DNA of 64,000 nt from Acidobacteriota bacterium. Its GTDB lineage: Bacteria > Acidobacteriota > Blastocatellia > RBC074. The stretch is from positions 28,822-92,821 of the forward strand of contig JAHBSF010000013.1 in assembly GCA_019639255.1 (NCBI GenBank), given 5' to 3'. Both the position numbers and the translations under genes were made by a program. How positions within the stretch are numbered: position 1 is the stretch's first letter; every line of letters starts with the position of its first letter. The notes below the pieces were generated by a model. It saw nothing but the letters and a program-made list of their open reading frames with translations. It had not been told where the DNA came from and ran no database searches. This document shows, in pieces, positions 9,296 to 21,491 of this stretch.

Positions 9296-10819
9296 TCAAT
9301 TTCCGGTTGCATTCGCCGGCATCGGCTTGCCGTCGGTGTTGTAGATTTCCAGCTTGCCGAATTGTTTGAGCACATCGGCGATCTTTTTCGCATCCCCTAC
9401 GGCCACGATTTGAAGCTTGTCGAGGTCTATGTATTTGCGCGCCATGCGCTGCACGTCGTCCGGAGTTACAGCGGCGATGCGCTGCGGATATGCATCCCAG
9501 TAATCGGCCGGCAGATTGTATATCTTCAGCGTGACGGCGTTTTGCAGCACGGTTTGCGGGCTTTCGAGTTGCAGCGCCCAGCCGCCGACTATCGTGCGCT
9601 GCGCGCGTTCGAATTCCTCGGCGCCGACCTTTTCATCGCGAAGGCGTTTCAACTCGTAAAGGAATTCGTCCATCGAACCCTTGGTTACTTCGGTGCGCAC
9701 CTGCGAAGTGGCGCGGAATGTGCCGCGAAACTTGCCGGAACTGACGTTGCTGTATGCGCCGTAGGTATAGCCCTTGTCTTCGCGCAGATTCAGAAACAGG
9801 CGGGCGCTGCCGCCGCCGCCAAGCACCTGGCTCATCATTTCGAGCGCGAAATAATCCGGGTCTGTGCGCTCGATCGACTGGGCGCCGAGTATCAGATTGG
9901 TCTGCACCGAACCGGGGCGGTCGATCAGATAAATTTTCGATGCGGGAGCGGGCTGAAGCGGCGGAATTTCGGTTTTCGGTACATCGCCCGGTTGCCACGA
10001 GGCGAATGCTTTTTCGAGCTTCGCGATCACTTCATCCGCTCGGACGTCGCCTACTATGGCGAAGATGGCGTTGTTCGGCCTGTAGTGCGCGGCGTGATAT
10101 TTCACGAGCATTTCGGGCGTGAACCGTTGAATCTGCTCGGCGCTGAGAGAGAATCGGCCGCCCGGATGATTGGCGTAGATGGCCTTTGAGAACATCTCGT
10201 TGGCGAGAAATCCGGGTTGCGCGCGCTGCTGCCGCAGTTGCCCGATGCCGCGCATCTTGAGCCTGTTGAACTCATCGGCCGGGAAAGTCGGATTCAGTAT
10301 CACGTCGGCGAACAGTTCGAGGATCTGATCGAAATTTTCGCTCAGCCCCGACGCGTTGACCGAACTCGTAATCGACGAAAGGCCCGCGCTTGCCCCAAGA
10401 GTTGCACCGAGCGAGTCTACCTGCTCGGACATCTGGCGACTCGTGCGCGTCTTTGTGCCTTCGCGCAGCATCGTGGCCACGTACTGCGCCGTTCCTTCCT
10501 CTCCGGCTGGATCTGCAAGTCCACCCGAAAGTATGACCATCTGCATGCTGAAGGTCGGCAGCTTGCGGTTTTCGAGCACCAGCACCTCAAGGCCGTTTTT
10601 CAGCTTCGTTTCAAACGGGCGCGGCAATTTGACCTTGAGGATTTCCTTGTTGACCGGCGCCTTGCCCTTTATTACGGCGCCCTTCATCGACGGCGCCTCG
10701 GGTTGCTGCCCCGGCGCTTGCGCGAAGCCCGACGCGGATGCGAGCGCAAGTACGGCAATCGTTGTCAGTGCGCGGAGCATAAAGAATGATTTTTGAGTCA
10801 TAATCTTGTTCGTATTCAT
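9296..10819 (-). CDS. Secreted M16 family protein lacking the zinc motif (inactive partner subunit)
   Basis: 507 residues with a signal peptide ([19 protein letters not shown], cleavage near GFAQA). The fold is M16 ([34 protein letters not shown]), but where active members have HxxEH this protein has [16 protein letters not shown], so no zinc site. It lies 42 bases downstream of an active M16 gene (10862-12259). Heterodimers of an active and an inactive M16 subunit are known for mitochondrial processing peptidase and for some bacterial pairs, so these two probably form one periplasmic peptidase. A Shine-Dalgarno-like GGGAGA precedes the ATG. Confidence 0.9.
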   Translation of the reverse strand: MNTNKIMTQKSFFMLRALTTIAVLALASASGFAQAPGQQPEAPSMKGAVIKGKAPVNKEILKVKLPRPFETKLKNGLEVLVLENRKLPTFSMQMVILSGGLADPAGEEGTAQYVATMLREGTKTRTSRQMSEQVDSLGATLGASAGLSSITSSVNASGLSENFDQILELFADVILNPTFPADEFNRLKMRGIGQLRQQRAQPGFLANEMFSKAIYANHPGGRFSLSAEQIQRFTPEMLVKYHAAHYRPNNAIFAIVGDVRADEVIAKLEKAFASWQPGDVPKTEIPPLQPAPASKIYLIDRPGSVQTNLILGAQSIERTDPDYFALEMMSQVLGGGGSARLFLNLREDKGYTYGAYSNVSSGKFRGTFRATSQVRTEVTKGSMDEFLYELKRLRDEKVGAEEFERAQRTIVGGWALQLESPQTVLQNAVTLKIYNLPADYWDAYPQRIAAVTPDDVQRMARKYIDLDKLQIVAVGDAKKIADVLKQFGKLEIYNTDGKPMPANATGN

Positions 10820-10861
10820 TGATGTCGTCTCCCGATGATCCGTCCGCCGCCCGCTTGTTTA

Positions 10862-12259
10862 TCAGCGTCCCGATGAAGGCGCTCCGGCTGCGCCTGCGGC
10901 CTTCGGCATGGCGATGCCTACGGTGCGCCTTGCGGGTTGCAGGTATTCCTTGGCTGCGCGCATGATGTCTTCCTTCGTCACCGCCATTATCTTGTCTATG
11001 CGCGTGTTGACCAGGTTCGGATCGTTGTAGGCGACTGCTGCTTCGGCCAGATTGATCGCCAGCCCGAGCGAACTTGCGCGTGAATTGATTGCGCCTCTTT
11101 TGGCGAACTGTCGGGCTTTTTCGAGTTCCCAGTCCTCGACGGGTTGCTGCTGAAGCTTTGCGATTTCTTCGTAGATCACGGCCTCGACCTCTTCGGTTTT
11201 TTTGCCGGGAACGAGGTTGGCGTTGATCTGAAACGCTCCGGGGCCGCGCCGCACATTGGCGAAACTGCCGGCGCTGAGCGCGAGTTGACGCTCGCGCACA
11301 AGCTTCTGGAACAGCCGTGAACTCTGTCCGCCGCCCAGTATGTTGGCGAGCAACTGCATCGCGTAAGCATCGGGCGTGTTGCCCAGGATTCCCTTGTAGC
11401 CGATCTGTATGAGCGGAAGCTGCGCGAGCGGATCTTCATAGGTAAACCGCCGCTCTGCGGTCTGCACCGGCTCGGTTGCATCCACGGCGGGAGGGCGCGG
11501 TTGCGCAGGGATCGACTCGAATGCCTTGCGGATTTTCCTGAGCGCATCATCGGTCCTGAAGTCGCCTACGAGAGCGAGCACGGCGTTATTGGGCGCGTAA
11601 TAGATGCGGAAGAATTCGCGCACATCGTCTACGGTCGCCGCGTTGAGGTCTTCCATCGAGCCGATGACCGAGTGTTTGTAGTTGAAGTTGTCGTACATCG
11701 TTTCGCCGAAGCGTTCGAACATCTGGCCGTAAGGCTGATTGTCGACGCGCAATCGGCGCTCTTCCTGCACGGCGTTGCGCTGGTTGTCCAGATTTTCCTT
11801 CGATATGTCGAGGCTCTTCATCCGGTCGGCTTCCAGAAACAGCATCAAATCGAGCTGATTTGCGGGCAGCGTCTCGAAATACAGCGTTCTTTCCTCGTTT
11901 GTAGTCCCGTTCATCTGACCGCCGTTGGAGTCGATCAGTATGAAGTGTTCGCTTTTGCCGATGTTTTCCGAACCCTGAAACATCATGTGCTCGAACAGGT
12001 GCGCAAAACCCGTGCGGCCTTTTTTCTCGTTGCGCGAACCGACATCGTAGATGAGAGCAAGCGAAATGACCGGCGCGCTGCGATCTTCTACGAGCAGCAC
12101 GCGCAGCCCGTTTTTCAGTTTGACGTCCCTGAATTGTACTTTCTGAGACGCTGCGGCAGGTTTCGCCTTGCCCTGCGCAAGAGTATGAAACGGCGTCAAC
12201 GCCGTTCCCGCCATCGCAATCGTCAGCAGAACCGCCCCGCAATAATGCATCTTTCTCAT
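10862..12259 (-). CDS. Secreted M16 family zinc metallopeptidase (active subunit)
   Basis: 465 residues from ATG at 12259 with Shine-Dalgarno GGAAGGAAG. The signal peptide covers CGAVLLTIAMAGTALTPF and LAQG. The zinc motif HLFEH is at about residues 87-91 and the third ligand Glu lies in NAVQEERR. The protein is a single M16 unit (two homologous halves), about half the size of the gene at 5264. Directly followed by the zinc-less partner. The open frame extends upstream into repeat copy 5, but those residues are repeat-derived and not used. Confidence 0.92.
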   Translation of the reverse strand: MRKMHYCGAVLLTIAMAGTALTPFHTLAQGKAKPAAASQKVQFRDVKLKNGLRVLLVEDRSAPVISLALIYDVGSRNEKKGRTGFAHLFEHMMFQGSENIGKSEHFILIDSNGGQMNGTTNEERTLYFETLPANQLDLMLFLEADRMKSLDISKENLDNQRNAVQEERRLRVDNQPYGQMFERFGETMYDNFNYKHSVIGSMEDLNAATVDDVREFFRIYYAPNNAVLALVGDFRTDDALRKIRKAFESIPAQPRPPAVDATEPVQTAERRFTYEDPLAQLPLIQIGYKGILGNTPDAYAMQLLANILGGGQSSRLFQKLVRERQLALSAGSFANVRRGPGAFQINANLVPGKKTEEVEAVIYEEIAKLQQQPVEDWELEKARQFAKRGAINSRASSLGLAINLAEAAVAYNDPNLVNTRIDKIMAVTKEDIMRAAKEYLQPARRTVGIAMPKAAGAAGAPSSGR

Positions 12260-12290
12260 AGGACTTCCTTCCATTCGGTCCGACATGGAA

Positions 12291-12385
12291 GAGAGATAAC
12301 GGAACAAACGAAATAACACGAAAACTACGGAATTATTCAACTTTTTCGTGATTTTCGTTTTATTTCGTTTGTTCCGTTATCTCTC
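12291..12385. repeat. Palindromic intergenic repeat, copy 5
   Basis: Arms begin GAGAGATAACGGAACAAACG on both sides, followed by AAATAACACGAAAA on the left and AAATAAAACGAAAA on the right. The flanks GACAT (left) and ATGTC (right) extend the symmetry by five bases after a small gap. The stop of the mutase large subunit lies 4 bases outside the element. Confidence 0.93.
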
Positions 12386-12388
12386 ATG

Positions 12389-14086
<1,698 letters not shown>

Positions 14087-14197
14087 TGTGGCGCTCTCCA
14101 AGGTTTGCTATCGGTGCAAATTCCGCATGTTGATCGGGTTTTTGATGATAGTGGAGCCGCGCGGAGAGTGTCAATTCATCGCCGGGTGACCGTCGGG

Positions 14198-14566
14198 TCA
14201 CCGTCCGGCCGCCGCCCCCGCCCATACCGCAACGAGACCCGCCAGCACGCTCGAAAATACGTACGCCAGCGCCATAAGGAGACGGCCCTCTTCGAGCAGC
14301 TTGAGGGTTTCGTATTCGAAGGTGGAAAACGTGGTGTAGGAGCCGAGAAACCCGACTACCAGAAGCAGCCGCAACGCCGGATCGAGTTGAAATTTCTCCG
14401 TCGAGAATGCAAGCAGGAAACCGATGGCGAACGAACCCGTGACGTTGATGATGAAAGTGCCCGCCGGAAATATGGTGGGGCGGTGCGAGGCTATCCACGT
14501 TCCGAGCCCGTAACGTGCAAGGGCTCCCATCGCACCTCCGATTGCCACCAGTAATATACGGTTCAT
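14198..14566 (-). CDS. crcB: Fluoride ion channel CrcB/Fluc
   Basis: 122 residues, four predicted membrane helices. Family motifs are present: [15 protein letters not shown] near the N-terminus, [15 protein letters not shown], and [13 protein letters not shown], which carries the conserved polar track and Phe residues. Dual-topology homodimers export cytoplasmic fluoride across the inner membrane. It lies 39 bases downstream of the ZIP transporter gene and 111 bases upstream of the mutase gene, all on the minus strand. I saw no fluoride riboswitch in front of it. Confidence 0.93.
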   Translation of the reverse strand: MNRILLVAIGGAMGALARYGLGTWIASHRPTIFPAGTFIINVTGSFAIGFLLAFSTEKFQLDPALRLLLVVGFLGSYTTFSTFEYETLKLLEEGRLLMALAYVFSSVLAGLVAVWAGAAAGR

Positions 14567-14605
14567 GATTGCGCGACTTCCGCGTCAGGTTTTCCGCGTT
14601 CTGTG

Positions 14606-15358
14606 TCACTCCCCGGTCGCCGCGTGCAGCAACAGATGAGCGATATAAAAAAGACCTATGCCGAGCAGCAGATAAAACGATACGCGCGCGCCTCCCTCGC
14701 GGTTGGCCTCCGGTATCAGGTCCGAAGCCGCGATGTATAGCGTCACGCCCGCAGAAAGCGGCAGCGTGTAGGTTACAAGCGGTTCGGCGAGCGCAACGAG
14801 CACGATGCCGGCGAATGTGGAGCCCGCAATCCAGACCGTTGCGCGCCGCGCCGCCTGCATAGATCGTCCGGCGCTCAGCACGATCGACGCCGCAGTCAAC
14901 CCCTCGGGCAGCTTGTGCAGCAGCACGGCGAGCGACAGCATAATCCCGAGCCTCAGATTCGTCAGCAATCCCGATGCGATCGTTACTCCGTCGAAGAAGG
15001 CGTGAATCGCCAGCCCGAGCACCGCCGCTGCGGCCGCCCCGGGCCGCCCCACTTCCTCTGCATGCACCTCCTCGCCGAAATGCAGGTGCGACGCCAGCGC
15101 GTGCTCGGCAAACTGTATCAGCAGATAACCGCCGAGCACCCAGCTCATCGCCTCCACTACCCGCCCGCTCCATAACTCCAGTATCTCCGGCACCGCTTCC
15201 AGAAATACCGCCGCCAGCATAAAACCCGCCCCAAGCCCCAGCATCCTGCCTATGCTTTTGCGCCCCGCCGCCCACCCGCCCGTAATTACCCACCCGCCCA
15301 ACAGCGTGCCCGTAGCCGCAAGCAGCCCGAAAATCAAAAGATATATGTATGTGTTCAT
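14606..15358 (-). CDS. ZIP family divalent metal transporter
   Basis: 250 residues from ATG at 15358. Multiple membrane helices with the ZIP signatures [12 protein letters not shown] and [10 protein letters not shown], the paired histidine motifs of helices IV and V that line the metal path, and a His/Glu-rich loop ([12 protein letters not shown]) between helices III and IV. Probably imports zinc or a related divalent ion across the inner membrane. The frame could be extended upstream to 15433, but that segment is Lys/Phe/Glu-rich and unlike a ZIP N-terminus. Its neighbour crcB follows closely. Confidence 0.9.
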   Translation of the reverse strand: MNTYIYLLIFGLLAATGTLLGGWVITGGWAAGRKSIGRMLGLGAGFMLAAVFLEAVPEILELWSGRVVEAMSWVLGGYLLIQFAEHALASHLHFGEEVHAEEVGRPGAAAAAVLGLAIHAFFDGVTIASGLLTNLRLGIMLSLAVLLHKLPEGLTAASIVLSAGRSMQAARRATVWIAGSTFAGIVLVALAEPLVTYTLPLSAGVTLYIAASDLIPEANREGGARVSFYLLLGIGLFYIAHLLLHAATGE

Positions 15359-15584
15359 CCCAACGGCCTGCTCCTGCCCCGCCCTTCCTTCCTCAAAAAA
15401 AAACGTCTCCTTCCCGGAGCAAATGCGCCACACTATAACACGCTCGCTCCCGACGCCATCTGCGTCCCAACCCCCGCCTGCTTTACAAACGTAAATGCTC
15501 TCTTTTCGCTATCCTCAAGAATCTCAAGGCTTTGCCGGCTGCTGCCCCACCGCGCGCGGATATTCCACCGCGCTCATAAAACGC

Positions 15585-15614
15585 TTGACACCAGCCTGCG
15601 CGTGGGAGTAGGAT
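15585..15614 (+). promoter_or_regulatory. Sigma-70-like promoter candidate upstream of the dcw cluster
   Basis: TTGACA at 15585-15590 and TAGGAT at 15609-15614 with an 18-base spacer. It points toward rsmH, about 350 bases downstream, so it would produce a long leader. It lies in the otherwise gene-free stretch 15359-15959. Consensus match only; not tested. Confidence 0.45.
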
Positions 15615-15670
15615 ACGCGACGAGATGGGTGCGAGACTGTAAGTTGCCCTCTTATAGCACGTTGCAGGAA

Positions 15671-15729
15671 CTCATTGAAGCGATACTTGAAATCTTAAGA
15701 CATAGCTTAAGTTGTATAATTTCAATGAG
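15671..15729 (+). promoter_or_regulatory. TATAAT box flanked by an inverted repeat (possible promoter/operator)
   Basis: A perfect TATAAT at 15715-15720 sits inside a nine-base inverted repeat, CTCATTGAA at 15671-15679 and TTCAATGAG at 15721-15729. Between them lie a TTGAAAT/ATTTCAA pair and two copies of CTTAAG. No good -35 is found at the normal distance (TTGAAA is 22 bases upstream of the -10), so activator dependence or a different sigma factor is possible. No mraZ gene, the usual dcw regulator, is present here. Confidence 0.4.
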
Positions 15730-15912
15730 ATAGCCGGAAGGCATCGAAAGCGGAACGGGCTCGGGATCAGGAGGGGCCGGGGAGAGGGCAAACCGGCGAG
15801 GTACTGAAGTGAGCCGGGTAACGCTTGAGCGATCCGGGGCTGTCGGCGGTTGAAAGCGAAGATGGCGACAGCGGGACGGATTCTACAGTCAGTCGGGTGG
15901 ATGTTTCAACCG
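15730..15912 (+). other. Possible structured 5' leader RNA of the dcw cluster
   Basis: GC-rich stretch with no open frame of note but several pairings. CCGGC (15793-15797) can pair with GCCGG (15813-15817). GCTGTC (15839-15844) can pair with GACAGC (15867-15872). The loop of that second hairpin contains CGGTTGAAA (15847-15855), which is perfectly complementary to TTTCAACCG (15904-15912); the two together would make an H-type pseudoknot. The segment GGGCAAACC resembles part of c-di-GMP-I riboswitches but the rest does not fit. rsmH starts 48 bases later. An unnamed leader element is the most I can claim. Confidence 0.35.
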
Positions 15913-15959
15913 AAATGATGAAGATCTTTGAGTGATTGGGTGCGTAGGGGGGCCGGGAG

Positions 15960-16910
15960 ATGAGGGAGGATATCCGGCGGTTGCACAGTCCGGTGCTGAA
16001 GGCGGAGGTGCTTGAGGCGCTTGGGGCGGCGAGGGGCGGGATATTCGTAGATGCGACGTTGGGGATGGGCGGTCATTCGGAAGCGATACTGCTTGAGTCG
16101 GAGCGCAACCGGGTAATCGGGTTTGACAGGGACGGCGAGGCGTTGGAGCTTGCGCGGGAGCGTCTATCGGGGTTCGGCGACCGGTTTACGGGCGTGCAGG
16201 CCGACTACAGGCGGTTCGGATCGGAGCTTGACCGGCTCGGCGCAGGGTTGATTGACGGGCTGGTTGCGGATCTGGGAGTTTCGTCGTGGCAGCTTGACAG
16301 TCCGGAGCGGGGTTTCAGTTTCAGGTTTCCGGCATCGCCCCTGGATATGCGCATGGATCGGGGATCGGGGCCTACGGCGGCGGATCTGGTCAACGGTCTC
16401 GGTGAGCGGGAGCTGGCCGATCTGATATGGCGCTACGGTGAGGAGCCGGCGGCGCGGCGCATAGCGCGGCGGATAGTGGAAGCGCGGCGGCGGTCGCCGA
16501 TAAGGACTGCGGGAGAGTTGGCCGATCTGGTTGTGCGGGCGGCGCATCCGAAGGGGCGTTGGCGGATACATCCCGCGACGCGAACGTTTCAGGCTCTGCG
16601 CATAGCGGTCAACAACGAGCTGGAAGGGCTCGGCGAGTTTGTAGCGGAGGCGGTAGATCGTCTCGCGCCGGGAGGGCGGCTGGCGGTAATCACGTTCCAC
16701 TCTCTCGAAGACAGATTGATCAAGCGGGCGTTCAGGTTTCAATCCGGTCACTGTGTTTGTCCCCCAACTCAGCCGGTTTGCGGATGCGGCGCGGTTCGGC
16801 GCATAGAGGTTCTGGCGCGCAAGGCCATGGCGCCGGGCCCTGATGAGATCCAGGCCAATCCGCGCGCTCGCAGCGCAAAGCTGCGGGCGGCGGTAAGGCT
16901 TTACGACTGA
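15960..16910 (+). CDS. rsmH: 16S rRNA (cytosine(1402)-N(4))-methyltransferase RsmH (MraW)
   Basis: 316 residues. The protein opens with the usual HSPVL near the start, then the SAM-binding [14 protein letters not shown], and shows family motifs [34 protein letters not shown] and [14 protein letters not shown]. It methylates N4 of C1402 in the ribosomal P site. First gene of the division and cell wall cluster, with a G-rich ribosome-binding region directly upstream. mraZ, which normally precedes it, is missing. ftsL follows after 78 bases. Confidence 0.96.
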   Translation: MREDIRRLHSPVLKAEVLEALGAARGGIFVDATLGMGGHSEAILLESERNRVIGFDRDGEALELARERLSGFGDRFTGVQADYRRFGSELDRLGAGLIDGLVADLGVSSWQLDSPERGFSFRFPASPLDMRMDRGSGPTAADLVNGLGERELADLIWRYGEEPAARRIARRIVEARRRSPIRTAGELADLVVRAAHPKGRWRIHPATRTFQALRIAVNNELEGLGEFVAEAVDRLAPGGRLAVITFHSLEDRLIKRAFRFQSGHCVCPPTQPVCGCGAVRRIEVLARKAMAPGPDEIQANPRARSAKLRAAVRLYD

Positions 16911-16988
16911 TCCTTTCAGGATTCTGCGAGCAAGTCGGGTTCCCGGTCTTCGATCGAACTTCAAGGCCGGGTTTTCGGGAGAACAACG

Positions 16989-17543
16989 ATGAAAGCCACC
17001 TATCGTCCGAAGATTCGCAATGGAAGTGTATCGCGGCGGCCGGTCAGAAACGGGCATCTGGGGCGCGCCGGATGGATGCCGCAGAGCCGCAGGCCGCAGG
17101 CCGTATGGGCGCTTGTGATATTGGGCGGGCTGATTGCCGGAGGTTTTCTGACGAGTCTGCGCTGGCAGTTGCGTGCGCTCGACACAACGCGCAAGGCCGT
17201 TGAACTGAAATCGACGCTCGATCAGGCCGAAAGCGAGCGCCGCTACCTGACGGTAGCCGAGGGCGGTGCGCGCAATCCGATCGAGATAGAGCGGGCGGTA
17301 AACCGAGGCGGAGCGGCTGCGATGACGCGCGCGCATCTGGACGATCCGTCGGTGCTTGTAACGGCGCGGCGCGCGGCTGCTGCGGCGCAGGCGCAGGCGG
17401 CGCGAGAGAAGGCAAGGAAGGAATCCAGGACGGCGAGAATCGAGCGAGATCAATCGCCCGTCGTGCTGCCGCTTCCGGCCGAGACCGCTGCGCCGGTCCG
17501 TCTGGCCGTTCCTCCGCCGGCGCCTTCGTCCATCCAGCAGTAA
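16989..17543 (+). CDS. ftsL: FtsL-like cell division protein
   Basis: 184 residues: a basic, Arg-rich cytoplasmic tail, one membrane helix (VWALVILGGLIAGGFLTSL) and an extracytoplasmic part rich in Ala, Arg and Gln that looks coiled, ending in a Pro/Ala-rich tail. Sequence conservation of FtsL is weak. The call rests on topology and on the position between rsmH and ftsI, where ftsL lies in most bacteria. It is longer than typical FtsL (90-120 residues). FtsL joins FtsB and FtsQ to activate septal FtsWI. Confidence 0.75.
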   Translation: MKATYRPKIRNGSVSRRPVRNGHLGRAGWMPQSRRPQAVWALVILGGLIAGGFLTSLRWQLRALDTTRKAVELKSTLDQAESERRYLTVAEGGARNPIEIERAVNRGGAAAMTRAHLDDPSVLVTARRAAAAAQAQAAREKARKESRTARIERDQSPVVLPLPAETAAPVRLAVPPPAPSSIQQ

Positions 17544-17556
17544 CATTGATCAGTAA

Positions 17557-17677
17557 AGAGATAACGGAACAAACGAAATGAAACGAAAATTACCGAAAAG
17601 TCGAATATTTCCGTTTGTTCCATCTAATTTCGTTTGTTCCGTTATCTCTCTTTCTTTCTAAACCGGGAATTGCCGGC
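17557..17677. repeat. Palindromic intergenic repeat, copy 6, with one outer box
   Basis: Core arms at 17557-17649 begin AGAGATAACGGAACAAACGA. The right side continues with GAAAG and an outer box reading, in reverse, GCCGGCAATTCCCGGTTTAG; the left side lacks that box. It separates ftsL from ftsI. Confidence 0.92.
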
Positions 17678-17701
17678 GGCAGTAGCGGCGTTGCAGAGGG
17701 A

Positions 17702-19873
17702 ATGGCTCGAACGCGGAAAAAAGAAGCAGGACTCGGCAGGCGGCATCTGGTTGTCGGTGTAATCCTCGTTGTGTGGATGTGTGCGATTCTCGTCAGGCTC
17801 TACCACCTGCAGATCCTCGAGCACGACAAGTACCGGCAGAGAGCCGAATCGCAGCGCTACAAGGAATTCAGGCTTGCGGCGCCGCGGGGTGCGATCGTAG
17901 ACCGCAACGGCGCGATTCTGGCCCACAGCGTCATCAGCAACACGCTTGTAATCGATCCGGAGTTGTTGAGAAAGCAGGAGGCGGACATAAAGGCGGTCGC
18001 CGGGTTGTTCGCCGCGGCGCTCGACGAACCGGATCCGGCCGACATCCTTGCGCGCCTTTCGCGCACCGGAACGCGTTATGTAAGGCTGCGTCGCCGCCTC
18101 GAGCCGGGGCGCGTTGCCGCCGTCAAGGAGGCCGTCGAGCAATACAACCGCGGGCGCAGGGAAGGGCGTATAGCCGGCGTACATTTCGAGCAGGAGCCCG
18201 TGAGGGTATACCCGAACCGCATGCTGGCCTCGCACATCGTCGGTTATGTCGACGACGAGGAAGAGGGGCAGGCCGGTCTTGAAAAGACGATGGAGGATCG
18301 GCTGCGGGGCGAGGGCGGCGCGGTTTATTACGAAACCGACGCGCTCGGCCGGCCGTTTGACCGGCGCGAATCGCCGCCGCGCGACGGCGCGCGCATAGTT
18401 ACGACGATAGATCTGGGTTTGCAGCACCGCGTCGAGGCTCTGCTCGAAACCGCGTGGAGGGAGACGCGATCGAAGGCCGCAAGCGCTGTTGTGATGGACC
18501 TGAAGACGGGTGAGGTTCTGGCGCTTGCAAACTTCCCGACCTACGACCCAAACCTGAGGCCGCGCGCGCGCAAGACGAAAGAAGAAATCGAACGTGAACT
18601 TGCGCCGCGCCGCAACCGCGCCGTGCAGGATTATTACGAGCCGGGTTCGGTCTTCAAGGTAGTGACTTTTGCGGCTGCGCTCGAAGACGGACTTGTACGG
18701 CCCGACGACAAGATCAATTGTCTCAACGGCCGTATAGAACTCTACGGGCGCGTGATCAGGGATCACGTTTCGGGCTGGCTTCCCGTGACGCAGGCTATGG
18801 CGAAGTCCTCCAACGTGGGAGCGATTCAACTGGCGCTGAAGGTGGCGCGCAAAAGCGGCGAGGACCGGCTTGTGGAGCACATACGCAGCTTCGGTTTCGG
18901 CGCGCGCACCGGGATAGAGCTGCCGCAGGAAACTCCGGGTCTAGTGCTGCCGGCCCGGCGCTGGCACAGAACGTCGATCGGATCGGTGGCGATCGGGCAG
19001 GAAATCGGCGTCACGGTATTGCAGTTGACGGCTGCTATGGGAGTGCTCGGCAATCGCGGCCTTTGGGTTCAGCCTCATATTGTTCGGCAGGTAATCGGGC
19101 CGGACAACAGGATCATTGAAGCCGCGCAACCCATCGAGCGGCGCGCCATCAGCGAGCGCACGGCCGCCGAAGTATCGGCGATGCTCGAACAGGTGATCGT
19201 AGCGGGCACGGCGCGCCATACGGTAAAGCTGTCCGGTTATACGGCGGCGGGAAAGACCGGAACGCCGCAGAAGATCAACCCGGCGACCAGGAGGTATTCG
19301 GGTTATATGCCGACTTTTGCAGGTTTCGTGCCTGCAAGCGATCCCCGCTATGCAATTGCGGTAGTTCTGGACGAACCCGTGGGCCAGTACTACGGCGGGG
19401 TGGTAGCGGCGCCCGTGTTCAAGAGCATTGCCGAGACGCTGCTGCTGGAGGGTGGGATCAGCCCCGACCAGAAGGAGTTTCGCGAGACGCTCGACTTGCT
19501 CGTAGCGCGGCTGCGCGATCGGGACCGCGTCGGAGATTCGGCGGATCTGCAGCGCGTAGATGAAGCGTCGGGCGCGCCGCGCCTGGCTACGATTTCCGAG
19601 GACGACGCCGAGGCGCCCGCAGGAGCGCCGATGGTGGGCGCGCCGATGGCGAGTGCGGTGGTTGCAGCCGCGCCCACGCCGGCGCCTTTTGATCCGCGCG
19701 TGATGCCGGATTTTCGCGGGCGCAGCGTGCGCGAGGTTGCGCAGATGTGCACGCGGCTGGATCTGCGGGCGAATCTAGTGGGCCGGGGCGAGGCCGTGCG
19801 GCAATCTCCGGCGCCGGGCGAACCCATAGAACCGGGCGACATTTGTCGCGTGGAGTTTCAGGAGAAGAAATGA
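17702..19873 (+). CDS. ftsI: Septal peptidoglycan transpeptidase FtsI (PBP3/SpoVD type, with PASTA domain)
   Basis: 723 residues from ATG at 17702; earlier codons in frame read through the repeat. One N-terminal membrane helix ([19 protein letters not shown]), a PBP dimerisation domain, then the transpeptidase domain with the active-site SVFK (Ser316), SSN (AKSSNVGAI) and KTG ([10 protein letters not shown]). A single C-terminal PASTA domain starts around [14 protein letters not shown], giving a SpoVD-like architecture. It cross-links septal peptidoglycan outside the inner membrane together with FtsW. Stop is followed after two bases by a variant palindromic repeat. Confidence 0.95.
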   Translation: MARTRKKEAGLGRRHLVVGVILVVWMCAILVRLYHLQILEHDKYRQRAESQRYKEFRLAAPRGAIVDRNGAILAHSVISNTLVIDPELLRKQEADIKAVAGLFAAALDEPDPADILARLSRTGTRYVRLRRRLEPGRVAAVKEAVEQYNRGRREGRIAGVHFEQEPVRVYPNRMLASHIVGYVDDEEEGQAGLEKTMEDRLRGEGGAVYYETDALGRPFDRRESPPRDGARIVTTIDLGLQHRVEALLETAWRETRSKAASAVVMDLKTGEVLALANFPTYDPNLRPRARKTKEEIERELAPRRNRAVQDYYEPGSVFKVVTFAAALEDGLVRPDDKINCLNGRIELYGRVIRDHVSGWLPVTQAMAKSSNVGAIQLALKVARKSGEDRLVEHIRSFGFGARTGIELPQETPGLVLPARRWHRTSIGSVAIGQEIGVTVLQLTAAMGVLGNRGLWVQPHIVRQVIGPDNRIIEAAQPIERRAISERTAAEVSAMLEQVIVAGTARHTVKLSGYTAAGKTGTPQKINPATRRYSGYMPTFAGFVPASDPRYAIAVVLDEPVGQYYGGVVAAPVFKSIAETLLLEGGISPDQKEFRETLDLLVARLRDRDRVGDSADLQRVDEASGAPRLATISEDDAEAPAGAPMVGAPMASAVVAAAPTPAPFDPRVMPDFRGRSVREVAQMCTRLDLRANLVGRGEAVRQSPAPGEPIEPGDICRVEFQEKK

Positions 19874-19875
19874 AA

Positions 19876-19977
19876 AGAAACCGCGGAAGTCACGGAAAGA
19901 AGACGCGGAAAACACGGAAAGGTTATGCTTTTTTCCGTGGTTTCTGCGTCAAAACTTCCGCGTATTCCGCGGTTTCT
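19876..19977. repeat. Palindromic repeat, CGCGGAA variant, between ftsI and murE
   Basis: Inverted repeat whose outer arms read AGAAACCGCGGAA on both strands. Inside are repeated blocks CACGGAAAG, ACGCGGAA and ACACGGAAA. It has the same size and placement as the main family but CGCGGAA replaces the GATAACGGAAC core. murE starts 11 bases after the right end. Confidence 0.85.
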
Positions 19978-19988
19978 ACCGGATTGAA

Positions 19989-21491
19989 ATGGTAACGATT
20001 GGTGAAATGGCGAGCGAACTGGGCGCGCGTGCAAGCGGCGAAGGGCTTGAACGCGCGGTGTGCGCCGGTCGCTCGGCGGTCACCCACGATTCGCGCCGCG
20101 TGGTGCCGGGGGGCATCTTCGTTGCGATCCAGGGCGCACACTCCGACGGAAACCGCTTCGTCGGTGAAGCAGCGAAACGCGGCGCGATAGCTATTGTTTC
20201 CGAACGCGACCGGCCCGCCGACTACACGGGCGCGTGGTTGCAGGTCGAGGATGCGCGCGCAACTCTTGCCCGCGCCGCAGCGCTCGCGCAGGGACATCCG
20301 TCGCGCCGGTTGCGCGTCGTGGGCATTACCGGCACCAACGGCAAGACCACTACGGCGCATCTGGTCGCGGGCGTATTCGGCGCGGCGGGCGAGATCCCGG
20401 CGATGATGGGAACGATAAGCTATCGCATCGGCGACGAGATTCTGGACGCCGAACATACTACGCCCGAGGCTTCCGAAATACAGTACTTCCTCCGGCGCGC
20501 AGCCGACACTGGCGCGCGTTCGGCGGTGATGGAGGTATCCTCGCACGCGCTCGATCTTCGCCGCGCCGATGCAATCGAGTTTGCGGTCGCGGCGTTTACA
20601 AACCTTACGCAGGATCATCTCGACTACCACGCTACGATGGACGATTACTTTGCGGCCAAGCGGCGATTGTTCGACGGCGGGACGGGCGCGCGGCCGCGGC
20701 ATTCGGTAGTGAACATAGACGATCCGCGCGGCGCTGAACTGCTGGCGCTGGGCGCAGGGGCGGCGACAAGTTACGGACTCGGCGCCGAGGCGCAGGTAAC
20801 GACAAGCGCGGTAGAGTTCGGATTCGGCGGATTGAAGTTCACCGCGCGCACGCCTGCGGGAGACATAAGCATCGAGTCTCCGCTTGTAGGGCGCCCGCAC
20901 GTTTACAACATTCTGTGCTCGATCGGAGCGGCGCTTGCGCTCGATTATCCGCGGGATGTAATTGCGCGCGGCGTCGCCGGGTGCGGGGTGGTGGCGGGCC
21001 GGTTCGAGCGGGTAAACACTGCTGATGACGATGTAACGGTGATCGTCGATTACGCCCATACGCCGGATGCGCTTTCGAGCGTGCTTTCGACCGTGCGCGA
21101 GGTGATGCGCGGCGGCCGGTTGATTACGGTAATGGGCTGCGGCGGCGATCGGGATAAAAGCAAGCGTCCGCTGATGGGAGAAGCGGCGGGGCGCTTGAGC
21201 GACTGGGTGATCGCAACATCCGACAATCCGCGAAGCGAAGAGCCGAATATGATCCTCACCAATATCAAGGTCGGACTCGAAAGGATTGGCGGAGCGTACG
21301 AACTGATCGTCGACCGGCGCGAGGCGATCTTTCGTGCGATCACCCGGGCCGCGCCGGGCGATGTAATAGTCATAGCGGGCAAGGGGCACGAGACTTATCA
21401 GATACTGCCCGACGGACGCATCCACTTCGACGACCGCGAAACGGCGCGCGAAGCGCTTGCGTCGCGCTGCGGGGGCGAAGGGGAATCGTGA
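19989..21491 (+). CDS. murE: UDP-N-acetylmuramoyl-tripeptide synthetase MurE (meso-diaminopimelate-adding)
   Basis: 500 residues. Mur ligase features: ATP-binding [35 protein letters not shown] and, near the C-terminus, DNPRSEEP, the signature for meso-diaminopimelate selection. It adds the third stem-peptide residue to UDP-MurNAc-L-Ala-D-Glu in the cytoplasm. The ATG at 19989 has no clear Shine-Dalgarno because the upstream region is taken up by a repeat. The gene overlaps murF by four bases (GTGA), so the two are translationally coupled. Confidence 0.96.
   Translation: MVTIGEMASELGARASGEGLERAVCAGRSAVTHDSRRVVPGGIFVAIQGAHSDGNRFVGEAAKRGAIAIVSERDRPADYTGAWLQVEDARATLARAAALAQGHPSRRLRVVGITGTNGKTTTAHLVAGVFGAAGEIPAMMGTISYRIGDEILDAEHTTPEASEIQYFLRRAADTGARSAVMEVSSHALDLRRADAIEFAVAAFTNLTQDHLDYHATMDDYFAAKRRLFDGGTGARPRHSVVNIDDPRGAELLALGAGAATSYGLGAEAQVTTSAVEFGFGGLKFTARTPAGDISIESPLVGRPHVYNILCSIGAALALDYPRDVIARGVAGCGVVAGRFERVNTADDDVTVIVDYAHTPDALSSVLSTVREVMRGGRLITVMGCGGDRDKSKRPLMGEAAGRLSDWVIATSDNPRSEEPNMILTNIKVGLERIGGAYELIVDRREAIFRAITRAAPGDVIVIAGKGHETYQILPDGRIHFDDRETAREALASRCGGEGES

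Noticed and set aside
15778..15830. A c-di-GMP-I (GEMM) riboswitch, suggested by GGGCAAACC
   Set aside because: The following tetraloop-receptor hairpins and conserved GCAAAGCC segment are not present.
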